DNA from: Nautilus pompilius
Lineage: Eukaryota; Mollusca; Cephalopoda; Nautilida; Nautilidae
NCBI GenBank assembly: GCA_018389105.1
Contig: JACATO010000333.1
Location: 1,302,001 to 1,366,000 of the forward strand
DNA length: 64,000 nt
Direction: 5' to 3'
Shown: piece after piece, positions 12,571 through 24,262 of the stretch
Position numbering within the stretch: position 1 is the first letter of the stretch
Layout of the letters: the number at the start of each line of letters is the position of its first letter
The notes under the pieces: generated by a model
Seen by the model: only the letters and a program-made list of their open reading frames with translations
Database searches by the model: none
Told to the model about the DNA's origin: nothing
Made by a program: the position numbers and the translations under genes

Positions 12571-15500
12571 GATACCAGTGAAAACAAGCTCATTGATAAT
12601 AAATTACTGCAAGCATTGAACAATTATTAATGTTTATCTCTGAAATGATACTATCCAACAATGCTTGTCTGTCCAACAGAATTATCATCATTGCTGTTAC
12701 TTTAGTATTGTATGATGCCACGAAGATTAGATGTCCAACATGCATTTCATCAGTGATTGAGTGTATTTGCTTCTTAACCTTTAACATAATCTGTACACAT
12801 TTTTATGTTAAACCCCTACTACCATAATGTGCAGACATTTAGTGAAAATTTTCAGTTGATTTTATGCTACCAAACAGAAACAAGCATATACATTTGTTGC
12901 TTTATGGTACTGCAAACCAAGTTTTTTTTTTCTTTTATTATTCCATTCTGTGACATATCCAAATAACCTATTCACTTATCTTCATAGCTAAACTGTCTAG
13001 AAATCTGTAAAAATACTTAATAAACACATCCCCTTAATTATAGATAGCATGCAGAACATTTGTTTAATAGCTCATCAACTCAAAAATTATTTTCAAAGTT
13101 ACACTTTGAGAAACCATTTTGTCACCAAAAACAAAAAAACTTCAACATGGTGAAAGTTTGATTTTGATTTAAATTTTATTAAAGCATTAAAGCAAATCAT
13201 TAAATTATTAAAGCAAATCTTTAATATAGTAATATTTTAATTCAAAACTATTTTCCTATTAATAATCAAACCTTAATCATAAATCAGTAATATCAAATGA
13301 AGTTATTTTCATGTTGCTGCAAATGAAAAGGTCCATTTTTTCAGTTTAATGTTTCACCTGTATTGTTTCATGTTTTGTTTTTGAATTTAATTAAATCTGT
13401 AAACAAATTCACTCCATGAGAAGATAACACAGAGCACTGCAAGAATTTATCATATCTAAAGATTTAAGTTAGTGTCTGTTGCAACCAAAATGTTTATTTT
13501 TAAAATGCATATAACTGTTAGATTCTTATGTATGAATGCTATTTACAGTCAAATTATTTACCTTCAAAACACCATACATTCTCAATATATTTCTTTTTTT
13601 TTATGTAAACATGTTTGGACCTGAATATTTAAATCAACTAAACCGTGACATCTTCATAAACATTATTTTTAGAAAATAGATGCTTAGTTTCAGTATTGTC
13701 CCAACAGCTTGTTAGTAGAACTAACTAAAATACCTACATTTTGCAAATTTTCCTTGTTGCCATCATTAGGGTTTAGTCCTGAGGACTGTTTTGGTATGTA
13801 ATGATGTTAGTTTGCAGTAAGTTTTACAAAATATAAAAAAATAAGTACAAGTAGCTAAATGAAGCTGGCTTTGAAATATATGACCTAATTGTTGATTATA
13901 CATATATATTTTATTTATTTCATTTTTAAAATCAAAACTTTACCTCACTGTGGCAATAGGAAATCTTCCTATCAGTTAGCTTGGAGTCAGAAAAGGGATA
14001 TTTAAATTGCATTCAACAAGAGTGGAAAAAATGTTCCATGATGCAGGACTAGAAAAATATCTGATAGCCAGTGCTTTTGGAAAAATGTCCCTCCAGCATA
14101 TTAAACAGCAACAACAACAGAACGAAAAAAGAGTTGTGATTTCATACATTACAGGAAATTCTGAGTTTTTGGCCTGAAAAAAATTCAACATCAAAGTTAT
14201 TCACAAAGGTACTGTGGCATTAAGAAATTAGTTAACACACATCCTTGAAGCAAGACCCTTTATCCATTATGGTACAGTTTACTTATTACTGAGGCTATGG
14301 TTAAAAAAAATAAAAAGGTAAAACAAAAGAAAACCAAAGAAAAAAACATAAAATATCAAGCTATCGCTGACTGTGAGCAATACTGGTATAAAATGAAAAT
14401 GAAAGAGGCAAATCATATCATTCTGCAAGCCAACATATTGTGCGAAGTAACTAGTTGATAGGAAAGATTAAATATCTCAAGAAGTACTATCTAATTGGAG
14501 ATGATAGTGAAAAATATATTGAAACCAACAGGTTCAAGACCAGCTCAGCTCCAGCCACTATTGTAAATTAACATAATTGTATATCCAACAATGAAAAGTA
14601 GATTCTTCAGTTAGTTCTGTTAATAAGGTGATAAGAAATATCATAAATAATTGTCTACTTTCTTAAAAGTAACATATCACCATCATTCTCCCTTCAGTGT
14701 CAGTATTTATCAGCAAAAATATGAATGCTGAGAGAAATCCAGAGTATAAAATAACACAATGAAAGATACAAGCATCAATGAATATATTAAATATTAAAAT
14801 AACAAAAAGTAATAAATACTAATCTTAAATCAAGTAACAACTCTGTTGCTTCAAATGCTGATTTGTTGTTTTTCAAATTTTCATAATAATGATCACATTG
14901 GGTATGAAACCTATGAGAGAAATGCAATTTAACTTCTACATAACACAAACAAACAGGAGAAATGACTTGAAGCCAGGTTAAACTGTCTTTTTTAAGGGAA
15001 TGAGATAAAACAATTAGTTGTGGCACAATGCATCACCAAACCAAGTTAAATTGTGAAAAGTCTCAGTAAAGCAGGATTTGTGTGCTACACTAGTATATAT
15101 AAGCAAGAATTGCAATAAAAACAAATTTTTAACAATAGGTAGTATCGAAAAAAAGAGGGGGACTATAGAGGAGTTGTAAATAGCAGGAAAAAGTAAATTT
15201 AAAAAATGCTGTTTATTGACATAGCTATATACAACATGATTTCTTACATACTCTTAATTACAATTGCTATAAATATGTTAATAGACAAAATTCTATATTT
15301 GGTATATTTATCATGATAGCTACAGCATTTATTTTAAAAATGGAACCATATAAGCTTGAAAATTAAATCTAAATTTTAAATAAAAAATCTTTTGTTCTCT
15401 GAATAACATCTGTTTAGAGACCAACTGGCAATATTTTCTGTTTTATATATATAATAAACATGGTGTGAAAAAAATTCAAAATTCAAATGTAAAAAATAAT

Positions 15501-16341
15501 AAAATAAATATACATTAAAAATATGATATAAAATGGTACCTTCAACAATAGTAACTAAGAAAGGCTAATTTTTGAAAATTCTGTAAATATAAAACAAAAT
15601 CAAGAGTTCCTTTATACCAATAAATTGAAAATGAGTACCATATCAGTTTACTAAAAATTTACTTAAGCAGATGCTTTAGTTAGTTATTCAATGTTGTTTG
15701 TTTTCTATAGGTCTAATGGTTTAACTACTTTATGTAATAAAAATATATTATTAAATGAAAGTAATCCAAAAAGCATATTTACAACAGATTATATATTTTT
15801 GCATAATCCTTTTATAATTTTATGCTACCTAAATATTGTAATATATAGAATAAGTTTGGTTAAATTATCACCCAATGGTTTATACATCCTATAAATGCTT
15901 CATGAAAAATTATCCTAATTAAAATAACATTCCATAAAACATTCTTTCACCTATGTCAATACAAGACATTATTTGCACATGATCATCATAATATACATTT
16001 AAAATTAAAAGCTTCATCACAACTATTTAATATTGTAATTAGATTATACAACAATATTATTCTTCAAAATAAGCTTGATTTAATTTATTTTCTTAGACAA
16101 CCAACTAAATCTATGTTGTGAATCAATTATTAAATTAAAATACCTATACACAACAGGTCAAATTTTTGCTTCCTAAAAAGATATTTCTGAAAAGTCAGTT
16201 TCATTTAGTCATTATAAGGCGGCAGCAGCAAGCCATCAGTCATTGTTTGTACAAGGATCCCATAGAAGATGTATCTCTTGTCTGAAGCGCACTCTTGTTT
16301 AGTATCAATTATATGGGTGATTCTCCAGTAATGACTAAAAA
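12571..16341. other. AT-rich non-coding DNA, no gene seen
   Basis: No protein similarity recognised. A GGTTCAAGACC string at 14531-14541 resembles a pol III B box, but no A box or tRNA-like fold precedes it. The longer frames (14787-15026 minus, 13976-14194 minus) lack any known domain. Confidence 0.5.
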
Positions 16342-16530
16342 TAAATTGACACATTATACTTGCAAACAAATTTACAAAAATAAATATAAATATACTACAA
16401 CCTCCTGTTTAAGAACAATGACTGGAGTTTGAGTTGTGCAATGTTTGCTGCTAATGTTCTTAAACAGGAGGTTGTAGTATATTTGTATTTATTTTTGTAA
16501 ATCTGTTTGCAAGTATAATGTGTCAATTTA
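16342..16530. repeat. near-perfect long inverted repeat (hairpin, 76-bp arms)
   Basis: The left arm 16342-16417 and right arm 16455-16530 are reverse complements at about 74 of 76 positions, separated by a 37-nt spacer. Arm tips read TAAATTGACACATTATACTT, and the bases next to the loop are TTTAAGAACA. There is no protein content beyond chance frames. Such a recent-looking foldback could be a miniature foldback transposon, a local inverted duplication, or the template of a long hairpin RNA. No target duplication is obvious at the edges. Confidence 0.92.
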
Positions 16531-18183
16531 AGTGAAATTGTGAAATGGCTGACCTGTATTTTGCATTTCAGTTGACAGATATGCATCTTCCTGCAATTAT
16601 TTTCAGTAAACCATCTTTTCTGATGGAAACATGACAAATTACCAAATCCTCATCTAAAATTACTTCTCAAATATTCCAAAAAATAGGCACATTGAAAAAC
16701 CAAAATACTGTACATAACAAGTAGTATCGTAAAATCTGAATATTGTAGAACCTCATAAATTATAGTTGCACAAGATTATGATTGCCATAAGCTACTGTTT
16801 TGAATAGTTTATCAACTTAGTTCTCAGCATAGAGATGTGAAAAGCCATTTATTTTGGGATGCACATTTGAAAAATGTAGATGATGTTCACTTTGCTATTT
16901 TCAGAAAATTGTTCTAGCCTTCAGTATTAGTCTGCTTTTTCATCAAGATCTATCTATCTATCTATCAGCAAAGACTGTTTATTTATCCAATAAAACACAA
17001 TGTGAAAGGAGATTGTGGTTGTCTTTGTATGATGAAAATTGCAAAAAACAAACAAAAATGTACAGGTTTATTTTTTTTAAGTGTATACATAAAAGGTGAA
17101 GATGATTCCTTAAACTTAATGTTTTAAAGATAGTGTTGACCCCTTCATTAAAGCTCTTATTGCCAAGTAAAGTAACTTTCATTATAAACTAAAGTAATTA
17201 AAGCAAGTGTAATTTTGTAAGTAATGATGATTTAAATTATTTTGTGTCTAATAAGATTATAAAGATCAAATGTGATAACCTCTTCATTTATAAAAGGCCA
17301 TTGATATATTGCTAGTGGATAGGTGTCACTATCAGAATATACCACTTATTCATGATTGACCAGATAAATCTTTGTTTTGACATCAAACTATTGTTTATTC
17401 TAATTGTTCTGAAACAGCAACTGTTCAACTATTCAGGAGGAGGGGAAGAATTAGATGTCTATATAAATATTTCCTACACAATTTGTGGCATTATTGGAGA
17501 AACAAAGATTATATTATATTTGTTAGTTAGTCTTTTTTAACAATTTTCATTGAATAGAAAAAATGTAGGTTGTTTGCAATTAAATCTGTGTTGTGTGCTT
17601 GCAAATTGTCATTATGAAGTAGTTTATCTCAACTACTACTTTTATTCAAATTACTGCCCATCCATCAAGGAAACGTCTGATGAAATTACCTCTCTTTTAA
17701 ACTAACTTAAATAATCACACATTGCCTACTTGACCAGCAAAAAATATTATTTGTTAAATTAGTGTTGTTATTGACTGCTTGGCATTCCATTGCTGAATTT
17801 TCAGATAGTTCAAAAGTCCCAGAAATTTTGGTGGGAAAATAACCTACAAAAATATTAAATTTGATACCAAACTCTTATAGTTAGGGACTTGTGGGAATCA
17901 AAGTTCAGAAAAGTAAAATAATTATACATAACTGGTTTGATGCTCAACACAGGCTGGATTCACCAGGAATCAATCATGTGACTGTTACTATGCCAATTGA
18001 ACTCATTACAGTAACCTGTTCTTATATTAACTGTTATGGTTATCATAAGATTAATCATTATATTCTGGAAAGAAAAGGAAAAAAATATGCTGAATAAAAC
18101 TAACTAAGAAAGCTAGATAGCAAATCACACTTGTAGATACACACGCACACATCACTAAATTATATGGTTTACCTTTGATGATG
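16531..18183. other. AT-rich non-coding DNA with a TCTA microsatellite
   Basis: Contains a short (TCTA)n run at 16948-16967. The small open frames (60-70 codons) show no recognised similarity. There is no RNA gene or transposon end apart from the mariner that follows. Confidence 0.5.
16948..16967. repeat. (TCTA)n microsatellite
   Basis: About five TCTA units. Confidence 0.85.
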
Positions 18184-19447
18184 AGGTCTGATCAAAAAAT
18201 TCCAGGACTAAATTTATTGTAGAGAAATTAAGTAAAATTAAACAAGTGACATTGTTGTCAACACTTGCTAACATTACACCTCTCTCAGAAGCTATCATCT
18301 TGTTCCAGTGTTGAATGACACGTTGTTTTGTGCAGACATGTTTATTTTTCTGTCTCATTATAAAATGTCCGACTTGAAGAAGCAATGTATGCACATGAAA
18401 TTCTGTATGAAACTCTAAGCCAGTCACAGAAAGCTACAAAATGTTAAAAACTGCATTTTGAAGTGAAGCTCTCAGCAATTCAAAAACATTTAAGAGGTTT
18501 TTCTCAGTTTAAGTTGATGATGATCCATGGCCAAGCTGTCCAACTACCTCACAGTGAGGAATCAGCTGCTTGTATTCTTGATGTGATTCATGGTAATAGA
18601 CAAATGATGATTCATAAAGTGATGGAAGTTGTTGGCATCTCCTACAGCACATGCCAAACAATTTTGACTTAAGAAATTTTGGAATGAGGCAGATCTCAGC
18701 AAAGTTTACCTGAGAGTTCTCACTCCAGAACAGAAAAAACATTGCCTCTCAGTATCTCATTGATCATGCAGCAAATGATGAAAACTTCCTATCCAGAATC
18801 ATTACAGATGACAAGAATTGGGTTTATGACTACAACCCCAGGATTAAGCATAGGTGGAAGACCCTGTTGTTACCTCAACAAAATAAAGCAAGACAAGTGT
18901 TTTCAAATGTCAAGATGATTTTGTTTATTTGACAGTGAAGGTGATGTGCATCATGGGTTTGTTCCACAAGGTCAGACAGTAAACTTTGTTTTTCCCTTCC
19001 CATTCTGAAATGCCTAAGAAATGCAGTTTAACAGAAGTAGCCTGACAATGTGAGCCAGGTTTATGGATGTTGCATCACAACCACGTGCAGTCACATTCAG
19101 CATTCTCCACATGAGAATTTTTTAATAAACAACATTCCACTGCTTCCCCATCCACCGTATTTACCACATTTGGCACCAAATTACTTTATTTCTGTTCTCT
19201 AGACTGGAATGAGCTCTAAAAGAAAAGAGATTTCAGGATATGTCTACCATCGTCCAAAATGTGACCCAGAAACAGAAAGCCATCCCAAAAGAAAAGTATC
19301 AGAAATGCTTCAAAAAATGTTAGGACCACTGAAATCACTGTTCAATTGAAAGCTGCCTACTTTGAAAAGGATAAATCTCATTAACTGTGTTATCTTTTAG
19401 TTTTGTAAGAATAAATTTAGTTCCAGAAAATTTTTTTAATCAGATCT
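18184..19447 (+). mobile_element. mariner transposon relic with terminal inverted repeats
   Basis: The left end AGGTCTGATCAAAAAATTCC matches the reverse complement of the right end (AGATCTGATTAAAAAAATTT), and both continue into GGAACTAAATTTATT-like sequence over about 35 bp. The length of about 1.26 kb is typical of mariner. The flanking TA duplication is not clean on the left, so the exact ends may differ by a few bases. The coding strand is plus and heavily mutated. Confidence 0.85.
18360..19350 (+). pseudogene. mariner transposase, heavily degraded
   Basis: The plus strand preserves the mariner domain order across several frameshifts and stops. A second helix-turn-helix region at about 18580-18670 reads MMIHKVMEVVGISYSTCQTI. 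A PEQKKHCLSVS-type linker follows at about 18725. The first catalytic motif is near 18805 (IITDDKNWVYDYNP, normally GDETWVY). A GDVHHGFVPQGQTVN block lies near 18950. The second catalytic motif near 19075 is LHHNHVQSHSA (normally HHDNA.AH). The third, near 19150, is HPPYLPHLAP (normally PYSPDLAP). The second and third catalytic aspartates are therefore replaced by N and H. The protein cannot be functional even if the frames were joined. Confidence 0.85.
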
Positions 19448-20943
19448 TATATATATAATTTTCACAATGTTTTTTTTCTTTTCTAAGTTATACTAATTGT
19501 GAAACAGGTATGATGATAGTTTGCAATGATTTCACCTAAATCAAGGTGATTGTAAATTATATCATCATTCTGTTAATAAGTAATCAAATGCACAAAGGTA
19601 TGTCCATGAACTAAATAAGTGAATTCAAAAATAATATTCGTGACAAACTATAAATATATATATATACTGTAATTGATAAAATGTATTATTAATTTTAGCA
19701 TTTTAATTCTCCCTCTGCTATAGTCAAACAGAAATAAGAGAACTGCTTACAATTAATCAGCCTTTTAAATTTTTTTCTTCTATGGTGTATATTCATTATT
19801 CATGTTGAAATTTATTTAAATACTGGAATCCTATATTAAAAATCTCCTAACAATCCAACATTACTCCACCCAAACTTTAGTAAGAGATATAGTAAAAATG
19901 ACTGTAGGGGAGCTACTTGCAGCCATCATTTATGCTTAGATTTGCCACAAATTCAAGGAAGAGTACAAATGATGAATGTGTCTCAGATATGGGAAAAAAT
20001 GGTATTTTGATTCTCTAAGATAATAAAAAAAATAATATTTTTCTTAAAATATATTTCCAAATAAAACTGATAAATGTATACAGAAGTTTGGAGTTTTATA
20101 GTAAAAAGAAAAGAACTTCATGACAGCTCTTAAAATTTTATATCTAATTTATATTTACTTATTTTACCTCAAATAGTGCACTATCATCTATTTTGGTAAT
20201 CTTGTTGTCTCAATAGATCAGATAAATGTGGTAACTTCAATAATAACAAAATAGAGTTATAATGTCTAGTGTCTCCTCTATGTTTTCTATAAAAGATAGG
20301 CTATTAAAGTATTATAAATGCATAATATCAGAGTGAAAAGAAAGTTTAATTTGTACTAATTTAGTTAAAACCTACAAACTGTTTTAAAAATACAAAATAT
20401 ACAAATATGATAAATAATTTAGAAATCTCTTAACATTTTTTTCAACATTTATTATTGCTTTCAAAAGTTTATTCACATTTTCCTTTAAAAAGGAAACTAG
20501 CATATTCAGTGGCAATATCTGTGTACTCATCAAGATAAATATCCCATATTTAATACTTAACAGATTTATTTGTGATTAAAGTTAAATGTATATTAGAAAA
20601 GTATTGCAATAAGTTTATATGGAACTTTGATAAAGATATTTGTAATTAAAATAGCATCCTTTTTGTTTAATGACTGTCATCTTTTGTCATCTAATTTATT
20701 AATTTCTTCAAGTACTGAGAAGGCAAATAATTCCATTTCTTACCTAATTGCACAACTATAGAATATTATTTGATCCCATATTCTTAATTATACCGTCTGG
20801 CTCATTCTAGACAAGCTCAAAAGAGTTGGGTTCTGAGATAAATATTGTTTATTGAATTTTGAGGAGTGTTTGGAGTCATTGTCTTGATGCATGATAAAGC
20901 CATACCTTAGTAATTGATGCCCAAAAGGTATAGATCAATAATG
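19448..20943. other. AT-rich non-coding DNA, no gene seen
   Basis: Nothing recognisable apart from AT-rich low-complexity sequence and a short (AT)n run near 19655-19668. Confidence 0.5.
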
Positions 20944-21317
20944 CAAAATTGCAAAGATTTTTCCCCTTTGTAAGAATTCTAGTGATTTTGATTAACTTTC
21001 CAACTTGAAAACTACAAAAAAAAAAAATTTTTTTTTAAATCTCATATTTTCAAATTTCCTTCTCCATGCCTAAATTAATACATCACAACACTCACTAAAT
21101 CTTTCTCCAGAACGTTCAGACATAATGTCTTTTCCTTGAGCCAAAGATTTCAAATTTACTCATTTGACTATAAAACCTTATTGTTGAATTGTATAATTTT
21201 GATACTCTTGCTCAATCAAGATTATTTAGAAATTATTATTACTTATTTCCATACTAACTGATAAGGCTTTTAAAAAGCTATGTGACTAATAAATCCAACC
21301 TTTTTCAAAAGCTTTAA

Positions 21318-21643
21318 GGTGGTAGTCTTAGATGGAGCTTTGTGCAAAACAGAATGTGGTCAGCTGATATGTGCTAGTAACAAAGCTATATGCCAGACTT
21401 TCTATAAGTGTGAGAAAAGGCATACGAAAGCCAAAATATGAATATCAAAATAATGAGATTTGACAAACCATTGAGAATGCTAAGATGGAATGATGGAACT
21501 CTAGGCTTCATGCCATGACTTTTTGTGCGGTAAACATTTTTTTTGGTGCAGTTCACATTGCAGGCAAAACAACATGATGCAGCATCAATGTAAATTGCAC
21601 AAAATTCACACAACTGTGTTGAACACGGTAGTGTGAATAGGCC
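21318..21643. mobile_element. possible TTAA-flanked miniature element
   Basis: A 326-bp segment flanked by TTAA on both sides (21314-21317 and 21644-21647), starting GG and ending CC. Its right edge, GTGTGAATAGGCC before TTAA, resembles the GGCC..TTCACAC termini seen in some miniature transposons. The inverted match between the two ends is only a few bases, so this is tentative. Confidence 0.25.
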
Positions 21644-21813
21644 TTAAGTCATACCTCATGGGGTATTGATTTCAAAGCAGTCACCAGTGTCTTTATTGGT
21701 GGTGTCTTATGCTACATACAGTCCTCTACACTGGTGTGCTGTACATGTTTGTTTGACCTAGTTACATCATTTTACCAATCAATTTGTTGTTTCAAGCAGT
21801 TTTGTTCTCAGCC

Positions 21814-24100
21814 ATGTCTAACAAACGAGACAAACCATCAAGTTCTTCTCAATTGGGCATTGAGTCATATTTTGTAAAGAGACCAAAGGGTGATGCAGCT
21901 ACAATGAAGACAACATCTGGTGAATCAGTAGATGTACTATGTGAACTTCTTCAACCTTTGTCAAATGATATAGGAGCATATATAGGTTCAACTGTCACTG
22001 ATGAAAAACGATATAAGTTACTGAAAAGTCCATGGATGCCTTCTGCAGATTACAAATTTCCAAGTGTTGTGCAGTGTGGGCATAACAGATCCTTTTAATG
22101 CCACTGGCTAAACACCTGAGATTTTCTCGTGTATATCCCAAGTCAGCATGGTGTCTACTGCAAATATTGTGCATTATTAGGTCAGGAAAGCTTTGAAAAT
22201 TTGTAACGTAATCACTGTGTCGATATAAAGATGCCTGAAAAGACTTTGAGAAGCATGCGGGACAGGACTATCAAATTGTGAGTCATAACCAAGCTGATGA
22301 GTTCTTGGTAAGGTATATGGAGAAAGAGAAAGATATTATCAGATTGTTGGATTCGTCATGTCAGCTTCAAGTTGCAGAAAACAGGCACAAGATTTGAGTA
22401 GTAATAAAAACAGTCATATTTTGTGGACAACAGGAATTTGCATTAAGGGGGCACAAAGATCATGGTCCACTCAAAATGGAGACGCCTCAGCACAATGACG
22501 AGATTTTTAGAGCATTGGTAAGATACAGGATTAATGCTGGTGACGCTGCACTTCAATGCCACTATGACATTGCAAATGCAAGTGCAACCTATCTCAGATG
22601 GTAGACACAGAATGAAATCATCAATGTGTGTGGTACTGTCATTGTGCAAACACTTGTCAAAGAAATAAGAGCTGCAAAATTCTTCAGTCTGCTTTAGGAT
22701 GACACAACAGATATGGCAACAAGGGAGCAGTGTTCTATCTTTGAGATATATCAAGGAGAACAAAGTCTATGAAAGATTTCTAGGATTTTGTGATGTTACT
22801 GGAGACTTGACTGCCAGGGGTATCACCACCACAGCTTTGAATATGTTGAGGCAATTTGGTCTGGATATTGGTCTTATCCGTGGTCAGGGGTATGATAGTG
22901 CAAGCACCATGAGTGGCTAGTGGAAAGGTGTACAGGCAGAGGTAAAGAAGGTAAGTCCTGCAGCACCTTATGTGCATTGCGACGGTCATGTTTGAACCTT
23001 GCTACATAAGCAGCATGTCCAATCACAACTGACATGGCCAAATGAAGGAGATGGCCACTTTCTTTCATATCTCAGCAAAACGAACAAAGTATTGCAAGTG
23101 CTTCTCCCTTCCAGGAAAGGAATCAAAAAGGTTTGCCTAACCCATTGGGTTGAAGGTCATGCATCAATCGTACATTTCACAGAATTACTGGAGCCTGTTG
23201 TTCGAGCTTTGGAGAATATTTCTCAGCAGGGTGGTGATTGGAGTGGAAATTCTGTCACTGCTGTGAGCAATATGAAACACAGAATTTATCATTGCCATTT
23301 ATGTCATGAACGAAATGGAAGCCTTGTTTTTGCCATTGTCTAAGGCTCTGCAAACTCCAGATATTGATCTTTTAAAGTGTATATCAATGGTGGATGAGGT
23401 TTTGAATGTTTTGAGAAACAAAAGAGAAAATGCAGAAGCAGAATTCCATTCTATTTTTACTGATTCAGTTATGACCATAGCTGATCAACTGGATGTCGAT
23501 ATCAAACTTCCAAGACGCACTGAGTGCCAAGTTCATTGAGAAAATCATGATGCATCTAGTCCAGAGAAATTCTACAGAAGAACCATCTACCTTCCGTACT
23601 TGGAGAACATGATTCACCAGATGGTGCAATTTGATCCTATGGAACGACACTGTTTAAAGATGCAACATTTGATCTTTGCTTTCCTTAGTTCGGGCAACTT
23701 CACTGCTCTCCAAGAGGTATTTGAACTTTACAGCTTGACATTGACACATCTATGCCAATCTTGAAAGGAGAATACGAGAGATGGACATCAAAGTGGGCCA
23801 GTGTTTTGAAGATTGAACTGCCAGAAAATGTCATGGAGATACTGTGTCTGTGATTCCTTCTCTTTTCCGAACATCCACACACTGCTGCGCCTATTTGAAA
23901 CATTGCCAGTCACTACAGCAACAAGTGAACATTTGTTTTCAACACTTCAATGGCCGCTCACTTATCTACAGAGCACTGTGGAACAAGACCGTTTGATTTG
24001 ATTGGCTCATTTGACAATCAACCGTGACATTGCAATTGATACAGAACTTTTAATCGATGAGTTGTCTAAGAAAAAACGCAGACTGAATTTTGTTTTGTAA
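21814..24100 (+). pseudogene. hAT transposase of the ZMYM1/P52rIPK-like type, multiply broken
   Basis: The first frame starts at the ATG at 21814 (MSNKRDKPSSSSQLGIESYF), a typical N-terminus for this group, and runs to a stop at 22098. A shifted C/H-rich segment near 22140-22180 (GVYCKYC) fits the TTF/zinc-finger part. The DUF4371-like catalytic body lies at about 22700-22920, with RYIKENKVYERFLGF and GLIRGQGYDSASTMSG, and continues in pieces to 23540. The C-terminal hAT dimerisation region is at 23870-24100: FPNIHTLLRLFETLPVTTAT, SEHLFSTL, then LAHLTINRDIAID and a basic tail, ending at a TAA at 24098-24100. A TGA interrupts it near 24000, and at least eight further stops or shifts lie upstream. 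AATAAA follows at 24127. It is an old, inactive copy. Confidence 0.85.
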
Positions 24101-24262
24101 TTATTTGTATAGTGAATCAGTTGTAAAATAAATCTTTGCTTACTCTAGTTTATTTCTGAAAAATCTAGGTACATACTTCTTTGCTCCTAGTTTGGATTTT
24201 GAATAAACATCTCTGTCAGTTGGTTGGGACCATCCAGAAAATATATCCTGGCTGCACCACTG

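Larger units (their letters stand above)
20944..24262 (+). mobile_element. hAT-superfamily transposon relic (ZMYM/P52rIPK type)
   Basis: The right end is well supported. The reverse complement of 24243-24262 reads CAGTGGTGCAGCCAGGATAT, a typical hAT terminus, and it lies just downstream of the transposase remnant and a polyadenylation signal. It is followed by CAATAATG. The same 8-mer occurs at 20936-20943 before a weakly similar end (CAAAATTGCA against CAGTGGTGCA). That would give an exact 8-bp target duplication and a 3.3-kb element. The left boundary is inference and a chance match is possible. Confidence 0.6.

Noticed and set aside
14525..14575. GGTTCAAGACC resembling a pol III B box, suggesting a tRNA-derived SINE
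   Set aside because: No A box or cloverleaf at the right distance upstream, and no 3' tail or target duplication seen.
16948..16967. Short tandem (TCTA)n, checked as a possible satellite or CRISPR-like array
   Set aside because: An ordinary microsatellite; no spaced repeats anywhere in the window fit a CRISPR array.
18155..18427. 90-codon minus-strand frame over the mariner left end
   Set aside because: Antisense to the mariner N-terminal region, with no independent similarity.
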